Positions 17,452-25,151 of a DNA stretch of 64,000 bases are shown here, one piece after another. The stretch's first letter is position 1. Each line of letters opens with the position of its first letter. Source of the DNA: Bradyrhizobium embrapense (lineage in GTDB: Bacteria > Pseudomonadota > Alphaproteobacteria > Rhizobiales > Xanthobacteraceae); the NCBI RefSeq assembly GCF_001189235.2, contig NZ_LFIP02000004.1, forward strand, positions 496,001 through 560,000, read 5' to 3'. A program made the position numbers and the translations under genes. A model generated the notes under the pieces. It did no database searches and had not been told where the DNA came from. It saw only the letters and a program-made list of their open reading frames with translations.

Positions 17452-18221
17452 GCGCCCGCCTTCACCATGCCCGCCCTCGCCCGGTGCACGCCATAGGCGA
17501 CGGTTCCCGCGAAGACGCCGCTGACCAGGATATCGACGCCGCTGTTCAGCATCGCCGCCAGTGGGAACAGCAACAGTCCGAGCACCAGCGCAATGACATC
17601 TGCGAGCTCGCGGCAGTTGCGCGCGGTGGAGAACAGGAAGGCGAGCGGCGTCAGCATCAGCATGCCCGCGGCCAATAGCGGCGTCAGGTTGGCGGCGAGC
17701 GTGTAGCCGATGGTGTTGGCGAGCAGGCAGACCGAGACGAGCCCGAGGCCGAGCCCGTGGATGAAGGCGATCCGCCGGTTGCGCGGCACCTGCGGCAGGA
17801 AGCGGTAGCATTCGACCCACAGCGTTACCGCTGTGAGATGCGCCACCAGGATCAGTTGCCGCCGCTTGGTTTGTTCGGTGCGCATCAACGGCAACACCGA
17901 CACCACCATCGGAAACAGCCTGATCGCGCTGACCGTGACCGCGATCGCCGATTGCAGCACGGTAGCGCCGGAGCCGAGCGTGGTGATCACGATGATCTGC
18001 GCGGGGCCGGCCCAGACGAACGCCGTGCTCGCCAGCGTCCAGCCCAGCGAGAAGCCGCTATCATGCGCCAGCGCACCGATGCCGAGATAGGTCGCAAACA
18101 GCACCAGGGTCAGCACCGTCGCACCAATCGACCGCGCACCCCACAGGAAGGCGCGGAACGAGGTCTGCCATTGCGGAGAATCGAGCGGAGGAAGCGCCAC
18201 GGGAAGCCGGATGGTTTGCAA
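17448..18221 (-). CDS. azlC: AzlC family ABC-independent permease
   Basis: A 257-residue membrane protein of the AzlC family (PF03591), the large subunit of the AzlCD exporter for branched-chain amino acids such as valine. The family segments are 'FRAFLWGARSIGATVLTLVLFATYLGIGALAHDSGFSLGWTLASTAFVWAGPAQII' and 'AIRLFPMVVSVLPLMR'. It opens a minus-strand run with azlD (4-bp overlap), then the Bug-type receptor and trmO. Confidence 0.88.
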   Translation of the reverse strand: MQTIRLPVALPPLDSPQWQTSFRAFLWGARSIGATVLTLVLFATYLGIGALAHDSGFSLGWTLASTAFVWAGPAQIIVITTLGSGATVLQSAIAVTVSAIRLFPMVVSVLPLMRTEQTKRRQLILVAHLTAVTLWVECYRFLPQVPRNRRIAFIHGLGLGLVSVCLLANTIGYTLAANLTPLLAAGMLMLTPLAFLFSTARNCRELADVIALVLGLLLFPLAAMLNSGVDILVSGVFAGTVAYGVHRARAGMVKAGA

Positions 18222-18285
18222 TGTCGGCGGCTTAGGGCGCGATGCTCAATGGGTCAAGCAAGCGGCGGCACAGGGCGGGTATGCA

Positions 18286-18375
18286 GTAGCCCGGATGGAG
18301 CGAAGCGCAATCCGGGACAGCTCTGCCCCACAGCAAGAGCGGCCCCGGATTTCGCTGGCGCTTCATCCGAGCTAC
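18286..18375. repeat. Palindromic intergenic repeat (GTAGCCCGGATG family)
   Basis: GTAGCCCGGATGGAGCGAAGCGCAATCCGGG pairs imperfectly with GGATTTCGCTGGCGCTTCATCCGAGCTAC. The copy at 6866-6950 is of the same family. It lies between azlC and the transglycosylase gene. Confidence 0.75.
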
Positions 18376-18388
18376 GGGAGCTACGTCA

Positions 18389-19507
18389 TCACGCCCGGTT
18401 CTTCAGCACGAAGCACGCGCCGCCAGCCTTGCGGATGCGGTTGCACAGGCCGTCGGCCTCGGGGCGCGTGTCGGCGCCGATGCGTACCTGGTAGAAGGTC
18501 GCGCTGCCGCGGGTGCGCAGCCGCGAGCTCAAAAGGCTCGGATCCTGATCGCCGATCACGCTCGACAGCCGCTTGATGGCGCGGGCATACATCGCGAGCG
18601 CCTTGTCGCGGCTGAACCCGGCGGCGAGCTGCACGCCCCAGACCTTCGCCGCCGACAGCGTGATGTGCTGCTCGAGACCCGCGACGAACGGATTGGGCGC
18701 GCGCTTCAGCAATGCCATCAGCTCGCGGCAGCTCTTGGCCGGCGGACGCTCCGGCATCTTGCCGTTGTTGCGGGCCGCAGCGGCCCAGTCCTCGACGCTG
18801 GAGCCGGTGATCGCCGAGACGTAATTGCGCGTCTCCTGCGGCATGTAGCCGGTGCCGGCGAGCCAGTCCTGGATCCGGCGCGGGCCGGCGTTATAGGCCG
18901 CGGCAGCGAGGCCGAGATTGCCGAACTGGTTGCGCAGCTCGCTGAGGAATTCGGCCGACTTCGGCAGCGCCTGGACGGGATTGAAGGGATCGAGCAGCCC
19001 GCGCTCGTTGGCGGTGCCCGGCATGAACTGCGCGATGCCCTGCGCCCGCTGGCCGCTCCGCGTCACGGGACCGACCGCGTCGGCCTGGAAGCGGCTCTCC
19101 TGCCAGATCACCCGCGCGAAGAACTCCAGCGGCAGGTCGTTGGCCCGCGCCGCCGACTCGATCATCAGGCACATCGCCTCGCGGGTGTCGCTCTCGCGCG
19201 CGTCGTCTGCGGGTTTCTCGGTCGTTGCCGCAGGTTTCTCGGCAGGCGTCGCCGGCATGTCCGCGGGGGGTGCAGGTTTTTCAGCCGATGGCGCAGCCTG
19301 CTCACCCGGCGCTGGCGCATGCTGGTCTACCGGCGCAGCCGCGGGTTTCTCGGCGGGCGCTGCGGGCTTGTCCGCAGGCGGCGTTGCGGGCTGCTCGGCG
19401 CTTGCTGGCGGCGCCGGAGCGGAGGCAGGCGCGTCCTCCGCGCCGACACCGGCCGGCGGCACCAGCAACACAAGCATGACCCATGCGGCGCAAAGACCTG
19501 TTCGCAT
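18389..19507 (-). CDS. Lytic transglycosylase with C-terminal SPOR-like domain
   Basis: A 372-residue envelope protein: signal peptide about 1-23, then a proline/alanine linker of PADKPAAPAEKP-type repeats (about 24-110), a goose-lysozyme/SLT catalytic domain (about 120-245; catalytic Glu in 'ARVIWQESRFQADAVGP', then 'SGQRAQGIAQFMPGTA' and 'AAAYNAGPRRIQDWL'), and a SPOR-like end ('SATFYQVRIGADTRPEADGLCNRIRKAGGACFVLKNR'). It should cleave peptidoglycan glycan strands to 1,6-anhydro products in the periplasm, with SPOR binding denuded glycan at division sites. The ATG at 19507 gives a proper signal peptide; the ribosome-binding site is weak. Confidence 0.9.
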   Translation of the reverse strand: MRTGLCAAWVMLVLLVPPAGVGAEDAPASAPAPPASAEQPATPPADKPAAPAEKPAAAPVDQHAPAPGEQAAPSAEKPAPPADMPATPAEKPAATTEKPADDARESDTREAMCLMIESAARANDLPLEFFARVIWQESRFQADAVGPVTRSGQRAQGIAQFMPGTANERGLLDPFNPVQALPKSAEFLSELRNQFGNLGLAAAAYNAGPRRIQDWLAGTGYMPQETRNYVSAITGSSVEDWAAAARNNGKMPERPPAKSCRELMALLKRAPNPFVAGLEQHITLSAAKVWGVQLAAGFSRDKALAMYARAIKRLSSVIGDQDPSLLSSRLRTRGSATFYQVRIGADTRPEADGLCNRIRKAGGACFVLKNRA

Positions 19508-19598
19508 CGCAAATCTGTTCCCGCGCAACGCGGCTTGACACCGCAAGCTCGTGGTCTAGCTATGGACTGAAATGATGGCGCACAAAAGGGAGCGCAAA

Positions 19599-20528
19599 AT
19601 GGCAGCAAGCCCCGACGATCAATCCGGCTTTGCCCCCGACGACGACGCCCCGATCGGCTACATGAAGCGGACCCGCGATTATTACGCGGCAATCGGCTAC
19701 ACCACCCCCTACCGCTGGGCGCACTACACCGCCGCCCCGTTCCAGCCGCTGCAGAAGCCGGTGAGCCAGTCCCGCGTCGCCATCATCACGACGGCGGCAC
19801 CGTTCGATCCCGCCAAGGGCGACCAGGGCCCCGGCGCGAAATACAATGGCGGAGCGAAATTCTATTCGGTCTACGACGGCGACACGTCGCAGCCACAGGA
19901 CTTGCGGATCTCGCACATCGCCTATGACCGCACCCACACCGCGGCCACCGACAGCGGCACCTGGTTCCCGCTGGCGCAGCTCAAGCGCCTCGCCGCGGCC
20001 GGCACGATCGGCGAAGTCGCACCGCGCTTCTTCGGCGCCCCCACCAACCGCAGCCACCGCGTCACCATCGAGACCGATGCGCCTGATATCCTCAGGCGCT
20101 GCCGGGACGACAAGGTCGACGCCGCGGTGCTGGTGCCGAACTGCCCGGTCTGCCACCAGACCGTCAGCCTCGTGGCGCGGCATCTCGAAGCCAGCGGGAT
20201 CCCGACCGTCGTGATGGGCTGCGCCAAGGATATCGTCGAGCACGCCGCGGTGCCGCGCTTCCTGTTCTCCGACTTCCCGCTCGGCAACTCCGCCGGCAAA
20301 CCGCATGACGTGGCCTCGCAGGCCTTCACGCTGGAGCTGGCGCTGCGCGTGCTGGAGTCTGCCCCCGGTCCGCAGACCACGGTGCAATCGCCGCTCCGCT
20401 GGAGCGAGGACGCGTCCTGGAAGCGCGACTACAGCAACGCCGATGCGCTGAGCACCGAAGAGCTGGCGCGCCTCCGCCGCGAGTTCGACGCGCAGAAGGA
20501 AATCGCGAAGGGCTTGCGCGTCGCGTAA
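19599..20528 (+). CDS. Glycine/sarcosine/betaine reductase selenoprotein B-like protein (Cys form)
   Basis: A 309-residue protein of the GrdB/PrdB-like family (PF07355). After an N-terminal 'GYMKRTRDYYAAIGYTTPYRWAHY' the sequence follows the two-lobed fold, with 'RVAIITTAAPF' and then 'DAAVLVPNCPVCHQTVSLVARHLEASGIPTVVMGCAKDIVEHAAVPRFLFSDFPLGNSAGKP'. GrdB proper is a clostridial selenoprotein; here the nearest residues are cysteines (NCPVC) and there is no in-frame TGA. No partner grdA/grdC or prd genes are nearby, so glycine reduction is unlikely. The true reaction is unknown. The ATG at 19599 sits 6 nt after GGGAG. Confidence 0.78.
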   Translation: MAASPDDQSGFAPDDDAPIGYMKRTRDYYAAIGYTTPYRWAHYTAAPFQPLQKPVSQSRVAIITTAAPFDPAKGDQGPGAKYNGGAKFYSVYDGDTSQPQDLRISHIAYDRTHTAATDSGTWFPLAQLKRLAAAGTIGEVAPRFFGAPTNRSHRVTIETDAPDILRRCRDDKVDAAVLVPNCPVCHQTVSLVARHLEASGIPTVVMGCAKDIVEHAAVPRFLFSDFPLGNSAGKPHDVASQAFTLELALRVLESAPGPQTTVQSPLRWSEDASWKRDYSNADALSTEELARLRREFDAQKEIAKGLRVA

Positions 20529-20550
20529 AGCCTACCCCACTCGAGCTCTC

Positions 20551-20647
20551 ATCGCCCGGCCTCGACCGGGCGATCCAGTATTCCAGAGACGTCAATGAAT
20601 CACGGAGAAGCCGCGGCGTACTGGGTCCCCCGGACAAGCCGGGGGAC
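20551..20647. repeat. Twin-hairpin intergenic repeat
   Basis: The first hairpin is ATCGCCCGG/CCGGGCGAT (20551-20574). The second is GTCCCCCGG/CCGGGGGAC (20625-20647). The unit lies between convergent genes and resembles a dispersed element with text 'GGCGTACTGGGTCCCC...AAGCCGGGGGAC'. Confidence 0.65.
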
Positions 20648-20667
20648 GACGAGCGGAGGCGAACTGC

Positions 20668-21672
20668 CTACGCATGCGCCGGGGCGGCACTATGTGACGC
20701 CGTGTCCTCGCTGCCCGCATAGTGGCGCGCCAGCGCGGCGCAGGTCATCAGCTGGATCTGGTGAAACAGCATGAGCGGCAGCACGATCAGGCCGACTGAC
20801 TGTCCGGCGAGAAGCACGCTCGCCATCGGCAATCCGCTGGCAAGGCTCTTCTTCGAGCCGCAGAACATGATGGCGATGCGATCGGCGCGCGAGAAGCCGA
20901 GCAGCTTACTGCCGAAATTGGTGACCAGCAGCACGGTTGCCAGCAGCAGCGCATCGAGGCCGATCACGATCGCCATCTGCGTTGCGTTGACCTGGTGCCA
21001 GATGCCGTGGCTGACGCCGTCGCTGAACGCGGTATAGACGATCAACAGGATCGAGCCGCGGTCGACGACGCCGAGCATCGCATGGTGCCTGGCGACAAAG
21101 CCGCCGATCAGCGGCCGCGACAATTGCCCGGCCACGAACGGCAGCAGCAGTTGCACGACGATGTCGAGCGCAGCATTGCCCGAGAACCCGCCATGGCTGG
21201 AGAGCAGCACGCCCGCCAGCAGCGGCGTCGCGACGATGCCGAGCAGATTGGAGGCGGTCGCCGAACACAGCGCCGCCGACACATTGCCGTGCGCGATCGA
21301 GGTGAAGGCGACCGAGGACTGCACCGTCGACGGCAGGATGCAGATTAGGATCACGCCCGCCCACAGCGCCGGGGTCAGCAGATGCGGCGCCAACGCATGC
21401 GCGGCGAGCCCGAGCAGCGGGAACAGGGCGAAGGTCGAGAGGAAGATCACGAGGTGCAGCCGCCAGTGCCGGGCGCCGACCAGTGCCTCCGTCGTCGACA
21501 GCCGGGCGCCGTGCAGGAAGAAAAGCAGCGCGATCGCCACCTCGGTGGCATAGCCGCCGATCACCGTGCCCTGCCCGTGCAGCGGCAGCAGCGTGGCGAG
21601 ACCAACCATGCCGACGATGGCGGCGATGTAGGGGTCGACGGGCACGAGCGAACGCAAGCGGCTGATGGTCAT
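20668..21672 (-). CDS. Bile acid:sodium symporter family protein (YfeH/BASS-like)
   Basis: A 334-residue inner-membrane protein with about ten helices, of the BASS/PF13593 'SBF-like' group (YfeH-type). Family marks are 'ALLFFLHGARLS', 'ILICILPSTVQSSVAFTSIAHGNVSAALCSATASNLLGI' and 'IMFCGSKKSLASGLPMASVLL'. Bacterial members carry organic anions, often unidentified, by sodium coupling. The start follows GGAAAGGAAGCC. It is divergent from a LysR gene with an inverted repeat between, so it is the likely regulated target. Confidence 0.88.
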   Translation of the reverse strand: MTISRLRSLVPVDPYIAAIVGMVGLATLLPLHGQGTVIGGYATEVAIALLFFLHGARLSTTEALVGARHWRLHLVIFLSTFALFPLLGLAAHALAPHLLTPALWAGVILICILPSTVQSSVAFTSIAHGNVSAALCSATASNLLGIVATPLLAGVLLSSHGGFSGNAALDIVVQLLLPFVAGQLSRPLIGGFVARHHAMLGVVDRGSILLIVYTAFSDGVSHGIWHQVNATQMAIVIGLDALLLATVLLVTNFGSKLLGFSRADRIAIMFCGSKKSLASGLPMASVLLAGQSVGLIVLPLMLFHQIQLMTCAALARHYAGSEDTASHSAAPAHA

Positions 21673-21744
21673 GGCGGCTTCCTTTCCTTGAGCGGAAAAT
21701 GGCTCTCCCCGCGCCGATTGTGAACCGCGCTTACCGATGTTATT

Positions 21745-21765
21745 GTCATTACGCTATGTAATGAC
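21745..21765. promoter_or_regulatory. Candidate LysR-type operator
   Basis: GTCATTAC-GCTAT-GTAATGAC is a perfect 8-bp inverted repeat with a 5-nt spacer, containing the T-N11-A signature (TTAC...GTAA). It lies 73 bp upstream of the symporter start and 13 bp before the LysR start. Confidence 0.65.
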
Positions 21766-21777
21766 TGTTTGGCCGCC

Positions 21778-22629
21778 ATGCTCGACCCGACCCAGCTCGA
21801 AACCTTCCTGACCGTGGTGCAGACCCAGAACTTCACCGAGGCCGGCCGCCGGCTCGGCCTGAAGCAGTCGACGGTCAGCCAGCACATCCGCAAACTCGAG
21901 GCCGCCGCCGGGCGCCGCCTGTTCGTGCGCGACACCCATTCGGTGGTACTGACCGCCGACGGCGAGGCGATGACGGGCTTTGCGCGGCCGATCCTCGAGG
22001 CCAATGCGCGCGCCCGCGATTACTTCGCGGGGTCGCAGGTGCGCGGCAAAGTCCGGTTCGGCGCCGCGGAGGATTTTGCCAGCTCCCGGCTGCCCGATCT
22101 GCTGCGCGACTTCGTCCGCCGCCACCCGCAGGTCGATCTCGAGCTCACGGTCGGCCTCAGTGCCGTGCTGTACCAGCAGCTCGACGCCGGCGAGCTCGAC
22201 CTCGTGCTCGGCAAGCGCCGGCCCGGCGACGCGCTGGGGCAGCTGGTGTGGCAGGATAGGCTGGTATGGACCGGCGCGCCCGGCATGCGGTTCGATCCCG
22301 AGCAGCCCTTGCCGCTGATCCTCTACGCGCCGCCGAGCGTCAGCCGCAGCGTGGTGCTGGAGGCGATGGAGCGGTTCGGACGACCCTGGCGCATCGTCTG
22401 CTCCAGCGGCAGCCTCAGCGGCCTGCGCGCTGCGGCGCTGGCCGGTCTCGGCATCACCCCGCAGGCGCAGGGCCTGATCCCGGACGGACTGGAGGCTTTG
22501 CCCGGAGCGGGCCTGCCTCCGCTGGGCAACGTCGAATTCGTGGTCCGCACCGCGCGCCGGACCAAACGCGGCCCGGCCGTCGAACTGGCGCAAGCGATCA
22601 CGGAACGCGGCGGCCGGCTGCGGCCATAG
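21778..22629 (+). CDS. LysR family transcriptional regulator
   Basis: A 283-residue LysR-type regulator. The winged helix is in residues about 1-60, 'LDPTQLETFLTVVQTQNFTEAGRRLGLKQSTVSQHIRKLEAAAGRRLFVR', followed by a periplasmic-binding-like effector domain with 'LDLVLGKRRPGDALGQLVWQDRLVWTG'. The ATG at 21778 is preferred to a TTG three codons upstream. It is divergent from the bile-acid-family symporter. Its start falls near the 3' side of the palindrome at 21745-21765, which suggests autorepression as well as control of the symporter. Confidence 0.92.
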   Translation: MLDPTQLETFLTVVQTQNFTEAGRRLGLKQSTVSQHIRKLEAAAGRRLFVRDTHSVVLTADGEAMTGFARPILEANARARDYFAGSQVRGKVRFGAAEDFASSRLPDLLRDFVRRHPQVDLELTVGLSAVLYQQLDAGELDLVLGKRRPGDALGQLVWQDRLVWTGAPGMRFDPEQPLPLILYAPPSVSRSVVLEAMERFGRPWRIVCSSGSLSGLRAAALAGLGITPQAQGLIPDGLEALPGAGLPPLGNVEFVVRTARRTKRGPAVELAQAITERGGRLRP

Positions 22630-22675
22630 AAATACAGAGGAAGTGAAGCTACATCCTCGTCCACGCCGTCGTCGA

Positions 22676-22816
22676 GCCGCACGCATAATTTCGGATTAAT
22701 AGAACTCTACCCCTGAGTTGCCCGACGAGTCAAGCCGCCGTGTCCGCCGGCAGCCGCCGGCAGCCGCCGGCTACTTTGCATGGGGTTGTTTTCGATATTT
22801 TGGCAGCGCCCCTGCT
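22676..22816. repeat. Dispersed intergenic repeat, copy 1
   Basis: It shares long stretches with 52027-52148 (CTGAGTTGCCCGACG, CTACTTTGCATGGGGTTGTT, TTTCGATATTTTGGC). Copy 1 also contains a tandem array, CAGCCGCCGG and near copies three times (22743-22770), absent from copy 2. It has no coding content and lies between lysR and the aldoxime dehydratase gene. Confidence 0.75.
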
Positions 22817-22834
22817 CGGACCAAGCTGCCCGCG

Positions 22835-23887
22835 TCAGGCGGATGGCGCCCCCGCGAGTTGCACCGCGCCCAGCATGCCGGTCCGCTCGTGGCAGCCGAG
22901 ATATTCGAAGAACTGCTCGTCGGCAGCTGCGACCGTGACCTCGTGATACAGCCTGAGCTTCGCCGCTGGCCCCAAGGTCGACAGATACTTCATCGCCGCG
23001 CCGAAGATCCGGACATGGGTCGGATGCGACTCCGCCCAGCGCTCCAGCGCAGCGAGGCTCTTCCACCAGCTCTGGCCGTAGGACTTCTCGGTCGACCGTC
23101 CCTCCGCATCGACCACGCGCATGTAGCGGTTGGCGTAGCAGCCGATCGGCACGCCGTCGTCGCGCAGAAAGTCCATGCCCTCGCGCAGCACCGGCTCGAC
23201 ATCGTCGAGATACATCTTGCGCTCCGACGCCTCGGTGTCGCTCCAGTCCTGGCCGGAGCGGATCAGGCAGAGATTGTCATGCGCGACCACGCGGATGCGC
23301 GCACCGTCGCGGATCGCGCGTGGTTCGCCGCCGGGCGTCATCGCGTCGGTCTGCGACAGCGGGATGCGGTCGCGCATGCCACCCCAGTAAGCATGCTCCT
23401 GCACCTCGCCGCTCATGCCGTCGGCAAGGACCGCGACGCCCTCGGGGCGGCCGAGCGACGAGAACAGCGTCTCGTAGCGCGCAACATGCGGCCGCAGCAC
23501 CTCGATGAAGCGGCCGACGCCATCGCCGGCACCGCTGCCGGTCCAGGCCTCGCGCGCACCTTCGAACCAGGCGTCGAACCTCCCGGCATCGTCCCAATAG
23601 GCGACCGAGACCACGTTGGTGTAGCCGGCCTGGTCGACATATTGCGCGCGGTCCCAATGCGTCGGGCCGTTGTCGCCGGCAAAGCGCTTTGCGATCGACG
23701 CCAGCGCCTCAGTCACCGCGGCGGTCGGCTCGCCACGATATTGCACGCCGAAATAGGCCATGATGACGCGTGCGACCGCGGGCTTGTGGCGCGCGACGAA
23801 GGACGGATACGGCGGCGCGTAATCGTCCGGGACGCGACGATGACGCGAGCGGGCAGTCTGCAGATGAGATGGAATAGCGGATTCCAT
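22835..23887 (-). CDS. oxd: Aldoxime dehydratase (haem-containing)
   Basis: A 350-residue OxdA/OxdB-type phenylacetaldoxime dehydratase (PF13816), a b-type haem lyase converting R-CH=NOH to R-CN. Visible marks are 'YFGVQYRGE', 'GPTHWDRAQYVDQAGYTNVVSVAYWDD', 'SGEVQEHAYWGGMRDRIPLSQTD' and 'LERWAESHPTHVRIFGAAMKYLS', whose histidines (H288/H291) include the probable haem ligand; H315 in 'LRLYHEVTV' may be catalytic. It lacks a signal peptide. The ATG at 23887 follows CGGAGGCG. It is 35 bp downstream of the nitrilase gene, forming a nitrilase-oxd operon that would take aldoximes to carboxylic acids. Confidence 0.93.
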   Translation of the reverse strand: MESAIPSHLQTARSRHRRVPDDYAPPYPSFVARHKPAVARVIMAYFGVQYRGEPTAAVTEALASIAKRFAGDNGPTHWDRAQYVDQAGYTNVVSVAYWDDAGRFDAWFEGAREAWTGSGAGDGVGRFIEVLRPHVARYETLFSSLGRPEGVAVLADGMSGEVQEHAYWGGMRDRIPLSQTDAMTPGGEPRAIRDGARIRVVAHDNLCLIRSGQDWSDTEASERKMYLDDVEPVLREGMDFLRDDGVPIGCYANRYMRVVDAEGRSTEKSYGQSWWKSLAALERWAESHPTHVRIFGAAMKYLSTLGPAAKLRLYHEVTVAAADEQFFEYLGCHERTGMLGAVQLAGAPSA

Positions 23888-23922
23888 GGCAGTCGCCTCC
23901 GGTTGGATGTTGCCCTGATGCG

Positions 23923-24930
23923 TCAGCTCGCGGCCGCGTCGATCTCTTCGATGTCGAGCGGCAGCGCGAAATGCTCGACCCGCTTCGAGGGCTTCTTGTT
24001 CAGCAGCAGCCGCGTGACGTCGGGCCGCGAGTAGTGCCCGGCCGGGTCGGCGGCGTTCTTGGCGACCCCGATCGCGCCGAGATCGATATCGGCGAGCAGC
24101 AGGCCCTCCTGGTCGGGCGGCAGCTTCTCGGCGATCATGCTGCCGTCCGGCCCATAGATCGCGGCGTGGCCGCCGCCGACGTGCAGCAGCGCGTGCTTGT
24201 CGTCGCGATCGCACATCTCGTCGATCATCGCCTGCGAGACCGTCGCGCACGGCGCCAGCACGAAGCAGGAGCCCTCGACGGCATAGACCCGCGAGGCCGC
24301 GTTGTTGACCTCCCAGCCGAGCGCCGGCGCAAACGGATCGTACAGCGAGAAGCTCGGCCAGGCCGCGACGTGGACCTGCTCGTTCTGGGCGTACATCGCG
24401 TATTTCGACAGCGGCTGCAGATGCTCCCAGCAGCACAGCGCGCCAAGCCGGCCGATGCCGGGGCGGTCGTGCACCGCAAGGTCGCTGCCGTCGCCCTCGC
24501 CATAGACGGTACGCTCGGCATGGGTCGGCCGCAGCTTGCGCCGTTTTGCAATCGTCTCGCCGTCAGGGCCGATCAGCCATTGCGCGAGATAGAGGCTGCC
24601 GCCGTCGCGCTCGGACAGGCCGAGCACTGCGGTCATGCCGGCCTTCTTCACGGCGAGCCGCAGCTTCTCCGCCTGCGGGCTGTCGTAGCTCAGCGAGTTG
24701 TCGAAATAGCGCTGCACGAAGCCGCGTCCGATCGCCCAGGCCGGCGAGTCCAGCCAGATGTACCAGGGATAGCCGGGGATGAACGCCTCGGGGAACGCGA
24801 TCAGTTTGGCACCCTTGGCGGCGGCCTCCTCGATCAACGCAATGCTCTTGGCGATGGAGGCGTCGAGGTCGAGCCACGCAGGCGCCGCCTGCACCACCGC
24901 AACGCGATATTTCGGATGTTCGATGCCCAT
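23923..24930 (-). CDS. Nitrilase
   Basis: A 335-residue nitrilase of the carbon-nitrogen hydrolase superfamily. The catalytic triad is visible: Glu48 (AFPEAFIPGYPWYIW), Lys132 (KRRKLRPTHAERTVYGEGDG) and Cys167 (LCCWEHLQPL). It is the plant/bacterial nitrilase branch that hydrolyses R-CN to R-COOH plus ammonia, acting in the cytoplasm. With the neighbouring aldoxime dehydratase it completes the aldoxime-nitrile-acid route. Arylacetonitriles such as indole-3-acetonitrile or phenylacetonitrile are plausible substrates, but the sequence alone does not decide. It is divergent from an AraC-type regulator. Confidence 0.94.
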   Translation of the reverse strand: MGIEHPKYRVAVVQAAPAWLDLDASIAKSIALIEEAAAKGAKLIAFPEAFIPGYPWYIWLDSPAWAIGRGFVQRYFDNSLSYDSPQAEKLRLAVKKAGMTAVLGLSERDGGSLYLAQWLIGPDGETIAKRRKLRPTHAERTVYGEGDGSDLAVHDRPGIGRLGALCCWEHLQPLSKYAMYAQNEQVHVAAWPSFSLYDPFAPALGWEVNNAASRVYAVEGSCFVLAPCATVSQAMIDEMCDRDDKHALLHVGGGHAAIYGPDGSMIAEKLPPDQEGLLLADIDLGAIGVAKNAADPAGHYSRPDVTRLLLNKKPSKRVEHFALPLDIEEIDAAAS

Positions 24931-25151
24931 GATGTCCTCCTCGCAGGCAGCCGCTCGGGCCGGTTCGTGCTTGATCGGGCCTATTGATAAGTCCTGGCGG
25001 CCTCTGACATCATGCTGCCCCGGGACCGGGAACGCCGTTCGACCAGAACGGAAGGAAAATTCGACTGCGGAGGAGATTCCCCCAGCCGTCCCCGGTACGA
25101 AGCTTGCTTTGTTTGCGTGGCCAGCGTTTGCACTCGTGAAGGGAGGAAATC

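Noticed and set aside
19599..20528. Possible selenoprotein
   Set aside because: No in-frame TGA exists and the conserved positions are encoded as cysteine, so selenocysteine is not used here.
22743..22770. Three 10-bp direct repeats resembling a CRISPR-like array
   Set aside because: The units are directly adjacent (no spacers), only 10 bp, and lie inside a dispersed repeat; no cas genes are present.
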